64,000 nucleotides of DNA from Luteithermobacter gelatinilyticus (GCF_005849285.1 NZ_CP040517.1:2362501-2426500); one strand, 5' to 3'; positions 8,088 to 16,547 are shown, counted from the first letter of the stretch. A program made the numbers and translations. The notes: a model not told the origin generated them from the sequence alone.

Positions 8088-9533
8088 TTATCCTGCACAG
8101 CAGGACAGCGTGTTAACATCCTTATCAAAGGTTTGCGCGGCCAGTTTGAGACCTTCAACACCCGTAAGATATGGGAATATGGTCTGCCCCAGTTCTGTTG
8201 CGGTCATACTAGCTTTAAGGGCGATTGCAGCGGTCTGGATTAACTCACCGCCTTCGGGTGCCAATACATGTGCCCCCAACAGTTTGTCGGTGTCTTTATC
8301 AGCCACAAGTTTGATTAAACCGCGTGTATCCCGTGCTGCCAGATAACGCGGAACATGATCAAGCGTGATAACGCTTGTTTTTACACTATAGCCTTGCTCA
8401 CTTGCCTGAGATTCTGTCAGACCAACACTGCTGACTTGCGGATCGGTAAAAACAACCGAAGGCATGGTAGCATTATTGTAAGACTGTGCATCACCACCTA
8501 CGGCATTTTGGGCGGCAAGCTTTGCACCATAAGCCGCCATATAAACAAACATATCCTTACCCGTGACATCACCAGCGGCATAAATATCCGGGTTGCTGGA
8601 ACGCATAAAAGCATCAACTTCAATCCCGCCGTTTTTTGTAAGCAAAACGCCTGCCTCTTCAAGTCCAAGGCCAGCCGTATTTGGCTTGCGTCCGGCGGCA
8701 AGCAAAATTCTGTCTGCTTCCAACATACGCGCCTTGCCTTCATTCTTGCAATGAAGCCTGACACCATCCCCGTGTTGTTTAACTGATTGATAGCCGATGC
8801 CCGCGCATACAGTGATACCTTCAGATTCCAGATAAGTTTGCAAAGCTTTGCTGATCTCTGGTTCCATGTCTGGCAGCAAACGACTTCGACAGCATAAAGT
8901 AACTTTCACGCCAGCACGGGCAAACATCTGCCCCAGCTCACACCCGATAACACCCCCACCAATGATGATCATGGAACCAGGAAGCGTCTCAAGCCCGAGA
9001 GCAGACGTGCTGTCAAGGTAATCAATCGTTTCAATGCCGAGGATCGAAGGCACCCTGTTTGAAGACCCCGTGGCAATGATAATCTTGTCAGGCGTATGAA
9101 GCTTGCCGTCCACCATAACGCCGTCTTTGCCAAGCTGTGCCCGACCTTCCATATAACGAATATTCGGATACGCGGACAGCACATCACTATATTTAGCTTG
9201 ACGCAGATCTTCCACAAGCTGCTGCTTGTGCGCAACAACGGCCTGCCAGTCGAGCACGCTGGCCGAGGATGTGATGCCGTGAAACCGTGCGGCATGGGGC
9301 GCCTGATACAGTATTTCCACAGCCCGGATCATGGTTTTAGACGGCACACAACCAACATTCACGCACGTGCCACCAATGGTGCCTTCACCAACAAGTGTTA
9401 CATCAGCACCAGCTTCCGCCGCTGTAATAGCGGCTGAAAACCCGGCCGATCCAGCACCAATGACCATAATCCTTATTTTGGCTTTACTACTGCCTGATAC
9501 ACAGCAACTGCTTTCTGGTTTGTCCAATACCAT
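8088..9533 (-). CDS. merA: Mercuric reductase (without NmerA domain)
   Basis: 481 residues. NADPH-dependent flavoenzyme reducing Hg(II) to Hg(0) in the cytosol. FAD loop VIGAGSAGFSAAITAAEAGA; redox-active pair GGTCVNVGCVPSK (C57/C62); NADPH loop IIIGGGVIGCELGQMFARAG; second FAD motif IYAAGDVTG; and the C-terminal pair LSCCAG (C478/C479) that hands Hg(II) to the active site. The N-terminal heavy-metal domain of many MerA proteins is missing, although a Cys pair (C10/C11) sits in the short N-terminal tail. It begins two bases after the merP stop (TAAGTATG) with no clear ribosome-binding site, suggesting coupling. Confidence 0.95.
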   Translation of the reverse strand: MVLDKPESSCCVSGSSKAKIRIMVIGAGSAGFSAAITAAEAGADVTLVGEGTIGGTCVNVGCVPSKTMIRAVEILYQAPHAARFHGITSSASVLDWQAVVAHKQQLVEDLRQAKYSDVLSAYPNIRYMEGRAQLGKDGVMVDGKLHTPDKIIIATGSSNRVPSILGIETIDYLDSTSALGLETLPGSMIIIGGGVIGCELGQMFARAGVKVTLCCRSRLLPDMEPEISKALQTYLESEGITVCAGIGYQSVKQHGDGVRLHCKNEGKARMLEADRILLAAGRKPNTAGLGLEEAGVLLTKNGGIEVDAFMRSSNPDIYAAGDVTGKDMFVYMAAYGAKLAAQNAVGGDAQSYNNATMPSVVFTDPQVSSVGLTESQASEQGYSVKTSVITLDHVPRYLAARDTRGLIKLVADKDTDKLLGAHVLAPEGGELIQTAAIALKASMTATELGQTIFPYLTGVEGLKLAAQTFDKDVNTLSCCAG

Positions 9534-9535
9534 AC

Positions 9536-9871
9536 TTAGGAGCCCTGGCTATCAACAAGAATAGCAGGGTAGCCCGCATTTTCAGAAGCCTTGGCAATGT
9601 CTTCAACGTTTGCCTTTGCCGGGTCAAAAACCACAACCGCTGTTCTTGTGTCATAATCTGTTACCACAGACAGCACGCCCTCAACCTTCTCCATCGCTTT
9701 GCGCACAGTGATAGGACACATGGCGCAGGTCATTTTTTCAATAGTGAAAGTCACTTTTTTTTCAGTGACCTGCTGTGCTATCGTGCTGACATCATCCGCA
9801 ATGACAGCGGTAACCGGCATCGCTACGCCGAGTACAGCAGCGACTGCACAGGTTCTGATCAATCGTTTCAC
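9536..9871 (-). CDS. merP: Periplasmic mercury-binding protein MerP
   Basis: About 111 residues from GTG 9871. A signal peptide (VKRLIRTCAVAAVLGVAMP to about AVIA) precedes an HMA domain with the Hg(II)-binding motif MTCAMCPITV. Passes Hg(II) to MerT. Start choice: AAGGAG (9884-9879) lies 7 bases before GTG 9871 but only 1 base before ATG 9877. ATG 9892 is also in frame, with only a weak site in front. GTG therefore fits best; the mature protein is unaffected. It lies between merT and merA. Confidence 0.88.
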   Translation of the reverse strand: MKRLIRTCAVAAVLGVAMPVTAVIADDVSTIAQQVTEKKVTFTIEKMTCAMCPITVRKAMEKVEGVLSVVTDYDTRTAVVVFDPAKANVEDIAKASENAGYPAILVDSQGS

Positions 9872-9892
9872 CTTCATACTCCTTGTTTGCAT

Positions 9893-10267
9893 TTAAATAT
9901 ATTCACCTAGGACTGGTGCCCAGAAATCAACCGTCAGCGCCAGTAGAACCAGCACTATTGATATCCATAGAACAGCTTTAATGACACGCTCAGACTTTGG
10001 TGTTGCGCAATACCCCTCATCACATTGTTTCTTCGGTTTGAAATAAACCTGCCAAAAACCGATCCCTAAAAACCCAAGTGCAACCACTGCAAAATAATCC
10101 TTATAAGGCTCCATAACTGTAAGGTTGCCAATCCATGAACCACTAATACCCAGCATCAGGAAAATAAACGGCAAAATACAACAGGACGAGGCCAATATTG
10201 CTCCAATAGCACCAAGGCTGGCGCTCCAGTTTTTGCTCTTGTCTATTGGTCGTCTAATATCACTCAT
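9893..10267 (-). CDS. merT: Mercuric transport protein MerT
   Basis: 124 residues from ATG 10267. Inner-membrane Hg(II) importer. Three hydrophobic segments; the first carries the Cys pair LASSCCILPFIFLMLGISG, and the cytoplasmic loop between helices 2 and 3 carries CDEGYCATP, the second Cys pair. A longer frame to ATG 10321 adds 18 residues unlike MerT, so the internal ATG is preferred. First gene after the MerR-type promoter. Stop TAA at 9893-9895, with the next possible merP start overlapping by a few bases. Confidence 0.93.
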   Translation of the reverse strand: MSDIRRPIDKSKNWSASLGAIGAILASSCCILPFIFLMLGISGSWIGNLTVMEPYKDYFAVVALGFLGIGFWQVYFKPKKQCDEGYCATPKSERVIKAVLWISIVLVLLALTVDFWAPVLGEYI

Positions 10268-10353
10268 TACTGTTGTCTTTCTTTGATTGCTAACGTCATT
10301 CTTGCCTATGTATCCGGGCAAAATACTATTTGCATTACGTCTGAATTTAATGT

Positions 10354-10384
10354 AGCCTACACCCTGTATTAATTACAGGGTAAA
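10354..10384 (-). promoter_or_regulatory. MerR-type mer promoter with operator palindrome
   Basis: A perfect inverted repeat, ACCCTGTA-TTAAT-TACAGGGT (10361-10381), lies between a -35-like TTTACC (minus strand, 10384-10379) and a -10-like TAGGCT (10359-10354). The spacer is 19 bases, longer than the usual 17. This is the hallmark of promoters activated by MerR-family proteins through DNA untwisting. It drives merTPA; the merR start at 10393 lies just beyond, so the same operator should control merR too. Confidence 0.85.
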
Positions 10385-10392
10385 GCAAAAAA

Positions 10393-10803
10393 GTGACTAC
10401 ATCTCAAAAACGTGAATATACGAGAGGTAAACTTGCGAAAGAGGCTGGTGTAAATCTGGAAACAATCCGATTTTATGAGAAAATCGGTCTTATGCCTGAC
10501 CCACCGCGCTCTGCTGCGGGATATCGGTGTTATTCGTTAGAGCATCTGAAGCGACTTAAATTTATCCGCAGATCACGGGAGTTGGGATTTACCAACAATG
10601 AAGTTGCGGGACTTCTGGAAATGGTTGATGGAACCTATACCTGCAATGATATTAAAGAGCTCGCGTTGACAAATATTGATCTCATCGCTCACAAGATAGC
10701 AGACCTGAAGAAAATGAAAAAGTCATTGGAGATCATGGCATCTCAATGCAGAGGAGGAGCCACGCCTGACTGTGCCATTGTTGATCACTTATTTGAAACC
10801 TGA
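10393..10803 (+). CDS. merR: Mercury-responsive regulator MerR
   Basis: 136 residues, GTG start. N-terminal winged helix (TRGKLAKEAGVNLETIRFYEKIGLM and RSAAGYRCYS), a long dimerisation helix, and three cysteines placed as in Tn501 MerR for trigonal Hg(II) binding (C84 in YTCNDI, C119 in SQCRGG, C127 in PDCAIV). It is divergent from merT across the operator, so it should both repress and, with Hg(II), activate merTPA. No ribosome-binding site is obvious before the GTG; AAAGCAAAAAA precedes it. Confidence 0.94.
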   Translation: MTTSQKREYTRGKLAKEAGVNLETIRFYEKIGLMPDPPRSAAGYRCYSLEHLKRLKFIRRSRELGFTNNEVAGLLEMVDGTYTCNDIKELALTNIDLIAHKIADLKKMKKSLEIMASQCRGGATPDCAIVDHLFET

Positions 10804-11172
10804 TTTATGAAGACCGGTTGTCCTTTGGTGACAATCAAAATCGAAATAGCCAAGGTGTCATAATTTCCTTACCTATCATTCTACTAATCCAGATAATCTA
10901 GCTCTAGCTCCCAGTTATATTCAAGGTAGCATGCCCAGCCGCACAGCTCGCTTGGCTACCGTCCGCCGGCACCGCAGGCCGTCGTCAGCCATGAGCCGTA
11001 TGGAGCGTAGCGGAATATGGCTCATGGCCAAGCGCATTAAGCATACAACGAAGCAGAACGATGGAAGAACATCACGAGATTGCAACTGGACCTAAAATCG
11101 GGGGTTGACCAAATTGATTCCCAAAGGCACAGGGACACACAAGTTGATTGGCGTCGCAATCAAGCCCTAAAT
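10804..11172. other. Intergenic debris after merR, with one long inverted repeat
   Basis: No believable gene. The stretch holds a 10-base perfect inverted repeat: GCCATGAGCC at 10988-10997 and GGCTCATGGC at 11019-11028, 21 bases apart. It sits inside a short GC-rich patch (about 10930-11060) that contrasts with the AT-rich sequence on either side, as if pasted in. No T-tract follows, so a terminator is unlikely. Confidence 0.5.
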
Positions 11173-11370
11173 ATGTATCAACCATATGAATTACCGCAGG
11201 AAATCAAAGAAAAGATTCGAAAGTTCCAAAAACTCTATAACTTGAGTTATGGTGCTTATGACTTTATTGTTATCCCAGACGGTCAATATGTTTTTCTGGA
11301 AAATAATCCCAGTGGTCAATGGCTTTGGCTTGAACGGGCCCTCAATATACCGATAAGCCGAGCCGTCGCC
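11173..11370 (+). pseudogene. C-terminal remnant of an ATP-grasp ligase (MvdC/MvdD-like)
   Basis: About 66 codons read MYQPYELPQEIKEKIRK, then NLSYGAYDFIVIPDGQYVFL, then ENNPSGQWLWLERALNIPIS. This matches the C-terminal end of the ATP-grasp ligases that modify ribosomal peptides (MvdC/MvdD, graspetide type): FGAIDFI..PDG.YVFLE.NPxGQW, with the Mg-binding Glu/Asn. Nothing upstream encodes the ATP-grasp core, and the frame continues into unrelated GC-rich sequence after residue RAVA, so the gene is cut at both ends. No precursor peptide gene was seen nearby. Confidence 0.65.
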
Positions 11371-11631
11371 CCCGAGGTCGCGACGCTCAGGGCCCGGTCG
11401 ATCTCGGCCCAGAAGCCCATGCATTCTGGCGAGAACTTCTCCGCCCCATTCACAAGAAAAAAATTGTATATAATTTCCAAATATATAGTCATCATATATA
11501 TTCATCCTGGCGATACATGTCACGGCCATTTTTTTTACTCCCGCCGTCTGCAAGACTTTGCGGTTGCCTGGACAGGTTCTGTGGTACTATAACAAAAACA
11601 ACTGCAACGACGATCTTGGCATGGACATCTG
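11371..11631. other. Chimeric spacer before rnd
   Basis: The first roughly 75 bases are strikingly GC-rich and, on the minus strand, read open (SPECMGFWAEIDRAL), possibly a scrap of another gene. They are followed by AT-rich sequence and then the rnd promoter region. No complete gene seen. Confidence 0.45.
11564..11593 (+). promoter_or_regulatory. Putative rnd promoter
   Basis: TTGCCT (11564-11569), an 18-base spacer, and TATAAC (11588-11593), 38 bases before the rnd ATG. Read by eye. Confidence 0.4.
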
Positions 11632-12246
11632 ATGAGTATAAAATTGTATAAGGGCGACCTACCCGAGGATCTGAAATTTGACGGCCCCGTCGCCGTGGAT
11701 ACGGAGACGCTGGGGCTGAAGCCGCACAGGGACCGGTTGTGTCTGGTGCAGATTTCCGGCGGCGACGGCCAGGCCCATCTGGTCCAGATCGCCCAAGGTC
11801 AGCACCAGGCGCCACACCTCAAGGCCCTGTTGGAAAATCCCAAAATCCTCAAGATTTTCCATTATGCCCGCTTCGATGTGGCGGTACTCAAACACCATTT
11901 AGACATTGAGGTGGCGCCACTTTATTGCACAAAGATCGCCTCCAGACTGGTGCGCACCTATACCGACCGCCACGGCCTGAAAGATTTGTGCAAGGAGCTT
12001 TTGCAGGTGGACCTTTCCAAACAACAGCAGAGTTCCGACTGGGGTGCCGATGAATTAAGCCACGCACAGCAGGAATACGCCGCCGCGGACGTGCTTTATC
12101 TGCACCGGCTGATGGACCGGCTCAACATCATGCTGGACCGGACCGGCCGCAAACACATGGCCCAGGCCTGTTTTGATTTTCTCAACACCCGGGCGGAACT
12201 GGATCTTGCGGGGTGGGACGACACCGATATTTTCGCCCATAGCTGA
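11632..12246 (+). CDS. rnd: Ribonuclease D-type 3'-5' exonuclease (short form)
   Basis: 204 residues, the catalytic DEDDy domain only: VAVDTETLGL (first Asp/Glu), IFHYARFDVAVL (second Asp), and YAAADVLYLHRL (Tyr and last Asp). The HRDC RNA-binding domains of E. coli RNase D are absent; this short form is common in alphaproteobacteria. Expected to trim tRNA 3' ends in the cytosol using two metal ions. It lies upstream of lptC on the same strand with a 246-base gap, so it may be a separate transcript. First conserved chromosomal gene after the AT-rich accessory block. Confidence 0.9.
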   Translation: MSIKLYKGDLPEDLKFDGPVAVDTETLGLKPHRDRLCLVQISGGDGQAHLVQIAQGQHQAPHLKALLENPKILKIFHYARFDVAVLKHHLDIEVAPLYCTKIASRLVRTYTDRHGLKDLCKELLQVDLSKQQQSSDWGADELSHAQQEYAAADVLYLHRLMDRLNIMLDRTGRKHMAQACFDFLNTRAELDLAGWDDTDIFAHS

Positions 12247-12336
12247 AGACCGGCCCCGAAACGGACAGAAACGGGGGGGACGAACGGCAGGCAGACTGAT
12301 CTGGAGCTTGCCCTTCAGCGAGCTCCCCTTCTGGAG

Positions 12337-12378
12337 ATTGATCTTTTGGGATTGATCTTTGGGGATTGGCCTTTGCAC
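12337..12378 (+). repeat. Three tandem 14-base imperfect repeats
   Basis: ATTGATCTTTTGGG, ATTGATCTTTGGGG and ATTGGCCTTTGCAC follow each other between rnd and lptC. A short stem (GGAGCT 12303-12308 with AGCTCC 12321-12326) sits just before them. Function unknown. Confidence 0.55.
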
Positions 12379-12492
12379 GATCCCCGCTTATGGGTAGAAT
12401 GTCGATAAGTTGATAACATGCCGCACCAGCCATAACGCCGGAGCAATTATCTTGAGCAACCATGCCGTAGTAACACTCTGGAGAGAGATACC

Positions 12493-13200
12493 GTGACGGG
12501 CAGCCCTACCCACAACCTTGACCAGAACGATCAGGATCATTTCAGAAACCTGTCGCCCAAGTCCCTGTCTTATAAAGACAGCCAGAAGGAAGTCAGGCTT
12601 GTGACGCTGCTGAAAAAAACCGTACCCGTCTTTACGGGCCTGGTGCTGGCTGCCCTGGTTTTGTGGCCGCTGCTTAGCCAGAAGGAAGGCAGTTTCACGC
12701 TGGCCGTTGACCGGCTGGAGAAACGCGATGAAACGGCCAAACTGATCAAACCGCAATATGTGGGCATTGACCGCTATGGCAATCCGGTCAGAATTGCCGC
12801 CGAAAGCGCCTATCGGGAAAGCCATGGTCAGATGGATTATCATCTGAAAAACCTGTTGGCGGAACTGAAACTGAAAGGCGGGGAAAATATGCAGGTGAAA
12901 GCCTCCAGCGGTATTTTCCAGGCCGACGCGCAAAAAATGATTCTGGATGGGGATGTCAAAATCACAACGGATACCGGGTATAAACTGACGGCAACCGAAT
13001 CCGCCTTCCTGATTAATGAAAAACTGGCCACCGGTGATAAGGGGGTTTCCGGCACCGCCCCCTTCGGCAAATTCAGCGCCACCCGTTTTGAGGTGGATGT
13101 GGACGAAGAAATTGTCCGCTTGTCCGGCAATGTGAAAATGCATATAAATCCTCGCAGTCCCCTGGATCTTGCGCAACCAACCAAAGAAGAAAGAGAATGA
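12493..13200 (+). CDS. lptC: LPS export ABC transporter periplasmic protein LptC
   Basis: 235 residues, GTG start with GGAGAGAG about 6 bases upstream. A cytoplasmic N-tail (about 45 residues) is followed by one membrane anchor (PVFTGLVLAALVLWPLL, about 45-62) and a periplasmic beta-jellyroll with LptA-like repeats (DGDVKITTDTGYKLTA; LSGNVKMHINP). LptC links the LptBFG transporter to the LptA bridge. Its stop overlaps the lptA start (ATGA, 13197-13200), so the two are coupled. Confidence 0.88.
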   Translation: MTGSPTHNLDQNDQDHFRNLSPKSLSYKDSQKEVRLVTLLKKTVPVFTGLVLAALVLWPLLSQKEGSFTLAVDRLEKRDETAKLIKPQYVGIDRYGNPVRIAAESAYRESHGQMDYHLKNLLAELKLKGGENMQVKASSGIFQADAQKMILDGDVKITTDTGYKLTATESAFLINEKLATGDKGVSGTAPFGKFSATRFEVDVDEEIVRLSGNVKMHINPRSPLDLAQPTKEERE

Positions 13201-13751
13201 AACCGGCTTTGTTTTTCCCCCGCCATCTTCTGATGGCTGTTCTGTATTTCGGTCTGATGGTTTTGCCTGGTGCTGTTGTACCGGCCCACGCCGAGGTCTC
13301 GGCGCTCAAGGATCATGACGTCAAAATGCCTGTCGATATCAGCGCCGATAAGCTGGAAGTCCGGCAAAAGGAAAACATTGCCGTCTTTGCTGGCAATGTG
13401 ATGGTGACTCAGGGCGACATGACCATGACCTCTGACAGGATCACCGTTTTTTATGAGCCCCAGGAAAACGGGGAACTGTCTTCCGCCATCACCCGCCTGG
13501 ATTCTTCGGGCAACGTGGTGCTGAAATCCCCCACAGAGGAAATCACCAGCACCTGGGGCGTTTATGACCTTTCGGAACGGATCATCACACTTGGCGGCAA
13601 GGTGGTGCTTAAACGGGAAGACGGCGTGTTGCAAGGCAAACGCCTGCAACTGAATATTGACACCGGCACCATCAGCATTGAAGGAGCCGTTACAGGAGAA
13701 ACCGGTGAAAACCGGGTCAAGGGACAGTTTACCATCCCGGACAAAAAATAG
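13197..13751 (+). CDS. lptA: LPS transport periplasmic bridge protein LptA
   Basis: 184 residues with a signal peptide ending around AHA (residues 1-31). OstA-fold strands follow: PVDISADKLEVRQKENIAVFAGNV opens the domain, with GNVMVTQGDMTMTSDRI and LGGKVVLKREDGVLQGKRL continuing it. Oligomers of this protein carry LPS through the periplasm to LptDE. Overlaps lptC by 4 bases; lptB follows after 111 bases. Confidence 0.9.
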   Translation: MKPALFFPRHLLMAVLYFGLMVLPGAVVPAHAEVSALKDHDVKMPVDISADKLEVRQKENIAVFAGNVMVTQGDMTMTSDRITVFYEPQENGELSSAITRLDSSGNVVLKSPTEEITSTWGVYDLSERIITLGGKVVLKREDGVLQGKRLQLNIDTGTISIEGAVTGETGENRVKGQFTIPDKK

Positions 13752-13862
13752 ACAAAACCGGCTTTGCCCTTTGATTTTCCACGCCCGAGACATATATTTA
13801 TTTATATCTGTCAGGGCTCATAAAAATAGTTTCTTAATCTTCTATGGGCTAAATATTAGGAC

Positions 13863-14717
13863 ATGGATCATAAAAACGCACAAATAACGTCCGAGAAGGA
13901 AGCTGCCCGAATGGCAGACTCCGATCCGTCGGCCATCAGCCCGCAGGTGCAGGCAACGGCCGGGGGAGAAAAACCCGTGGAGGTATCTTCCACCGATACG
14001 GGGCTGGTCGTGGATTGTATTCAAAAAAAATATCGCAAGAAAACCGTATTGCGGGGCATTAACCTGGAAGTACACCGGGGCGAAGTTGTCGGCCTTCTGG
14101 GCCCGAACGGTGCCGGGAAAACCACCTGTTTTTACACCATTACCGGCCTGATCGAACCCGATTCCGGGCGAATTCTCCTTGACGGTCATGACATTACGCG
14201 GCTGCCCATGTATCGCCGGGCGCGGCTGGGAATCGGCTACCTGCCACAGGAGGCATCTATTTTTCGGGGCATGACGGTGGAGGAAAATATCTGGTCCGTT
14301 CTGGAAATTTCCGAACCCAACCCCAACCGGCGGGCCGAAATGCTGGAAGATCTGCTGCATGAGTTTTCCATTACCCATATCAGCCAATCTCCGGCCCTGG
14401 CCCTGTCCGGGGGAGAACGGCGCCGGGTGGAGATTGCCCGGGCGCTGGCGACGCGCCCCAGCTTCATGCTGCTGGATGAACCTTTTGCAGGGATTGATCC
14501 CATCGCCATTGCCGATATCCGGGATCTGGTGTCCCATCTGAAGGACCGCGGCATCGGCGTGCTGATTACGGATCACAACGTCCGGGAAACGCTTGATATC
14601 ATCGACAGAGCCTATATCATTCATGATGGACAGGTTCTCATGTCTGGCACGCCACAGGAAATTGTCGCTAATGAAGACGTCCGTCGTGTATATTTGGGTG
14701 ACAGATTCAGTCTGTAA
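13863..14717 (+). CDS. lptB: LPS export ABC transporter ATPase LptB
   Basis: 284 residues. Walker [13 protein letters not shown]-loop [18 protein letters not shown] signature [15 protein letters not shown], Walker [14 protein letters not shown] and switch His ITDHNVRE are all present. It powers LPS extraction from the inner membrane with LptF and LptG, which are not in this window. The core starts at about residue 48; the N-terminus is a longer polar tail than usual. ATG 13863 has AGGA right against it, whereas ATG 13911 has AAGGAAG 8 bases upstream and may be the true start. Confidence 0.93.
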   Translation: MDHKNAQITSEKEAARMADSDPSAISPQVQATAGGEKPVEVSSTDTGLVVDCIQKKYRKKTVLRGINLEVHRGEVVGLLGPNGAGKTTCFYTITGLIEPDSGRILLDGHDITRLPMYRRARLGIGYLPQEASIFRGMTVEENIWSVLEISEPNPNRRAEMLEDLLHEFSITHISQSPALALSGGERRRVEIARALATRPSFMLLDEPFAGIDPIAIADIRDLVSHLKDRGIGVLITDHNVRETLDIIDRAYIIHDGQVLMSGTPQEIVANEDVRRVYLGDRFSL

Positions 14718-14733
14718 AATGGGGTAGAATGTT

Positions 14734-16281
14734 ATGGCTTTAACGCCACGTCTGGAATTAAAACAGACTCAGACACTGGTCATGACACCGCAATTGCAAC
14801 AGGCCATTCGCTTGTTGCAATACTCCAACATGGAATTAACGGACTTTGTGCTTCAGGAAGTGGAAAAAAATCCGTTCCTGGACGTGGCAGATTCTTCCGC
14901 CGAACAAAATAACCCGGGGGCGGATCAGGACAACCAGTCCCCCCCAAAGCCGGAAAATGACCGCAGTGAAAAACCAACAGGGTCTGATGAATATCTTTCC
15001 CAGGATGTCACCCGTTCGGATCAGACGGACAGTCCGCTTGATACCGATTATGAAAATGTTTTCAACAATGACACGACCACCGATGGCCTGGGCAGCCTGT
15101 CCGATTCCCTGAGCCTGAACGGCAGTCGCCCGTTGAAAGGATCAAATGGCGGGTTTGAAGAATCGGACTTCCCGCTCGACCAGCGGCTGGAAAGAAGTGA
15201 AACCCTGGCCGAACATCTGGAGGAGCAGCTAAACATGATGCCGCTGCCTCCTGAGGATAAGCTGATTCTGCAATATATGATCGGCATGCTGGACGAGGCC
15301 GGTTATCTCCTGGAGGATCTGGAGACCCTTGCCGAGCGTTTCGGATGCAGTACGGCAGAAATTGAAAGAGTGCTGCTCATCGGTCAAACATTTGACCCTT
15401 CAGGCGTTTTTGCCCGCAACCTGTCGGAATGCCTGAAAATACAGCAACGCGAACGTAACCGGCTGGATCCTGCCATGGAAACCCTTCTTGATAATCTGGA
15501 TATCCTGGCCAAAAGGGACTACAATACGCTGAAGCGACTCTGCAGGGTGGATAATGAGGACCTGAAGGAAATGATAGAAGAAATCCAGTCCCTGAATCCC
15601 AAACCCGGACTTATTTTTGACGGCGCTATTGTCCAGACAGTCATCCCCGATGTTTTTATCCGCAAAGATCCCAAGGGGGAATGGTATGTCGAACTCAATA
15701 ATGAAACCCTGCCCAAGGTCCTCCTGAACAATGTGTATCACGCCAAAATCCGGGAACAGACCAAAAACAAAGAGGATCGGGAATATCTCGCTGATTGCAT
15801 GGCTTCGGCCAATTGGTTGGTCAAAGCCCTGGACCAGCGCGCCAGAACAATTCTGAAAGTTTCCAGAGAACTGGTTCGCCTGCAAAAGGAGTTTTTTGAA
15901 AAAGGAATCAAATACCTGAAACCCCTGAACCTGAAAACCATCGCCGAAGCGATCGACATGCATGAAAGCACGGTCAGCCGGGTGACGGCCAATAAATATA
16001 TTGCCACCAACAGGGGGATCTTTGAAATGAAGTATTTCTTCACCACCGCCATTTCCGCCACCAAGGAGGGAGATGCCCATTCTGCTGAATCTGTAAAATA
16101 CAGTATCAAGTCTCTGATTGATAACGAAGACCCCAAAAAGATATTGTCCGACGACAAGCTGGTCGAACTTCTTCAGGCCGAAGGTATTGATATCGCACGC
16201 AGAACTGTCGCAAAATACCGGGAAGCCATGAATATTCCGTCATCGATTCAGAGACGCCGCATCAAGAATTCTACCCTGTAG
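14734..16281 (+). CDS. rpoN: RNA polymerase sigma-54 factor
   Basis: 515 residues. Region I is Gln/Leu-rich (LELKQTQTLVMTPQLQQAIRL), an acidic linker covers about 55-130, the core-binding domain follows, then the helix-turn-helix (MHESTVSRVTANKYI) and the RpoN box (ARRTVAKYREA) that reads the -24 element. Directs transcription from -24/-12 promoters with AAA+ activators. It follows lptB by 16 bases, in the usual lptB-rpoN-hpf-ptsN order of proteobacteria. Confidence 0.96.
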   Translation: MALTPRLELKQTQTLVMTPQLQQAIRLLQYSNMELTDFVLQEVEKNPFLDVADSSAEQNNPGADQDNQSPPKPENDRSEKPTGSDEYLSQDVTRSDQTDSPLDTDYENVFNNDTTTDGLGSLSDSLSLNGSRPLKGSNGGFEESDFPLDQRLERSETLAEHLEEQLNMMPLPPEDKLILQYMIGMLDEAGYLLEDLETLAERFGCSTAEIERVLLIGQTFDPSGVFARNLSECLKIQQRERNRLDPAMETLLDNLDILAKRDYNTLKRLCRVDNEDLKEMIEEIQSLNPKPGLIFDGAIVQTVIPDVFIRKDPKGEWYVELNNETLPKVLLNNVYHAKIREQTKNKEDREYLADCMASANWLVKALDQRARTILKVSRELVRLQKEFFEKGIKYLKPLNLKTIAEAIDMHESTVSRVTANKYIATNRGIFEMKYFFTTAISATKEGDAHSAESVKYSIKSLIDNEDPKKILSDDKLVELLQAEGIDIARRTVAKYREAMNIPSSIQRRRIKNSTL

Positions 16282-16348
16282 GTTCGGCCTGTCCCCGGCC
16301 TGGCGGCTGAGTCTGACGTATCCGGCCGGCGCGTTTGCCGAAACCAGC

Positions 16349-16384
16349 GGGACAAAAAATTAACCAGACAGCGTTTTTTGTCCC
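16349..16384. terminator. Inverted repeat between rpoN and hpf, possible bidirectional terminator
   Basis: GGGACAAAAAA (16349-16359) pairs with TTTTTTGTCCC (16374-16384) around a 14-base loop. The stem has only five GC-containing pairs at its base, and the A/T runs are inside it rather than trailing, so termination strength is uncertain. Confidence 0.45.
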
Positions 16385-16453
16385 AGCAGGGTGTGATTAT
16401 GAAAGACCGTCCGGGCGCAAACCGGGGTCTTTCCGCGGGAATTGAGGGAAACC

Positions 16454-16482
16454 TTGACAAAGTGTCAACTTGCCTCTAACTT
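16454..16482 (+). promoter_or_regulatory. Putative hpf promoter with overlapping palindrome
   Basis: TTGACA (16454-16459), 17-base spacer, TAACTT (16477-16482). The -35 forms half of the palindrome TTGACA-AAG-TGTCAA (16454-16468), a possible regulator site. hpf would have a leader of about 60 bases. Confidence 0.55.
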
Positions 16483-16547
16483 CCGCGGCCTTGTACTGAT
16501 AAATGCACGAGGCTTACTTCGGTTAAGCTGTCTGAGAAGGATCTGAG

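Noticed and set aside
11191-11553. Minus-strand 120-codon frame across the ligase remnant
   Set aside because: It joins AT-rich and GC-rich patches of different origin; no motif.
4394-11631. Integrative element using tRNA-Leu as attachment site
   Set aside because: No integrase, no excision gene, and no second copy of the tRNA 3' end was found at the right boundary. The block may still be acquired, but not by a mechanism I can show.
12388-13793. Minus-strand frames of 262 and 317 codons opposite lptC and lptA
   Set aside because: They cross two well-supported, overlapping LPS transport genes and show no family features.
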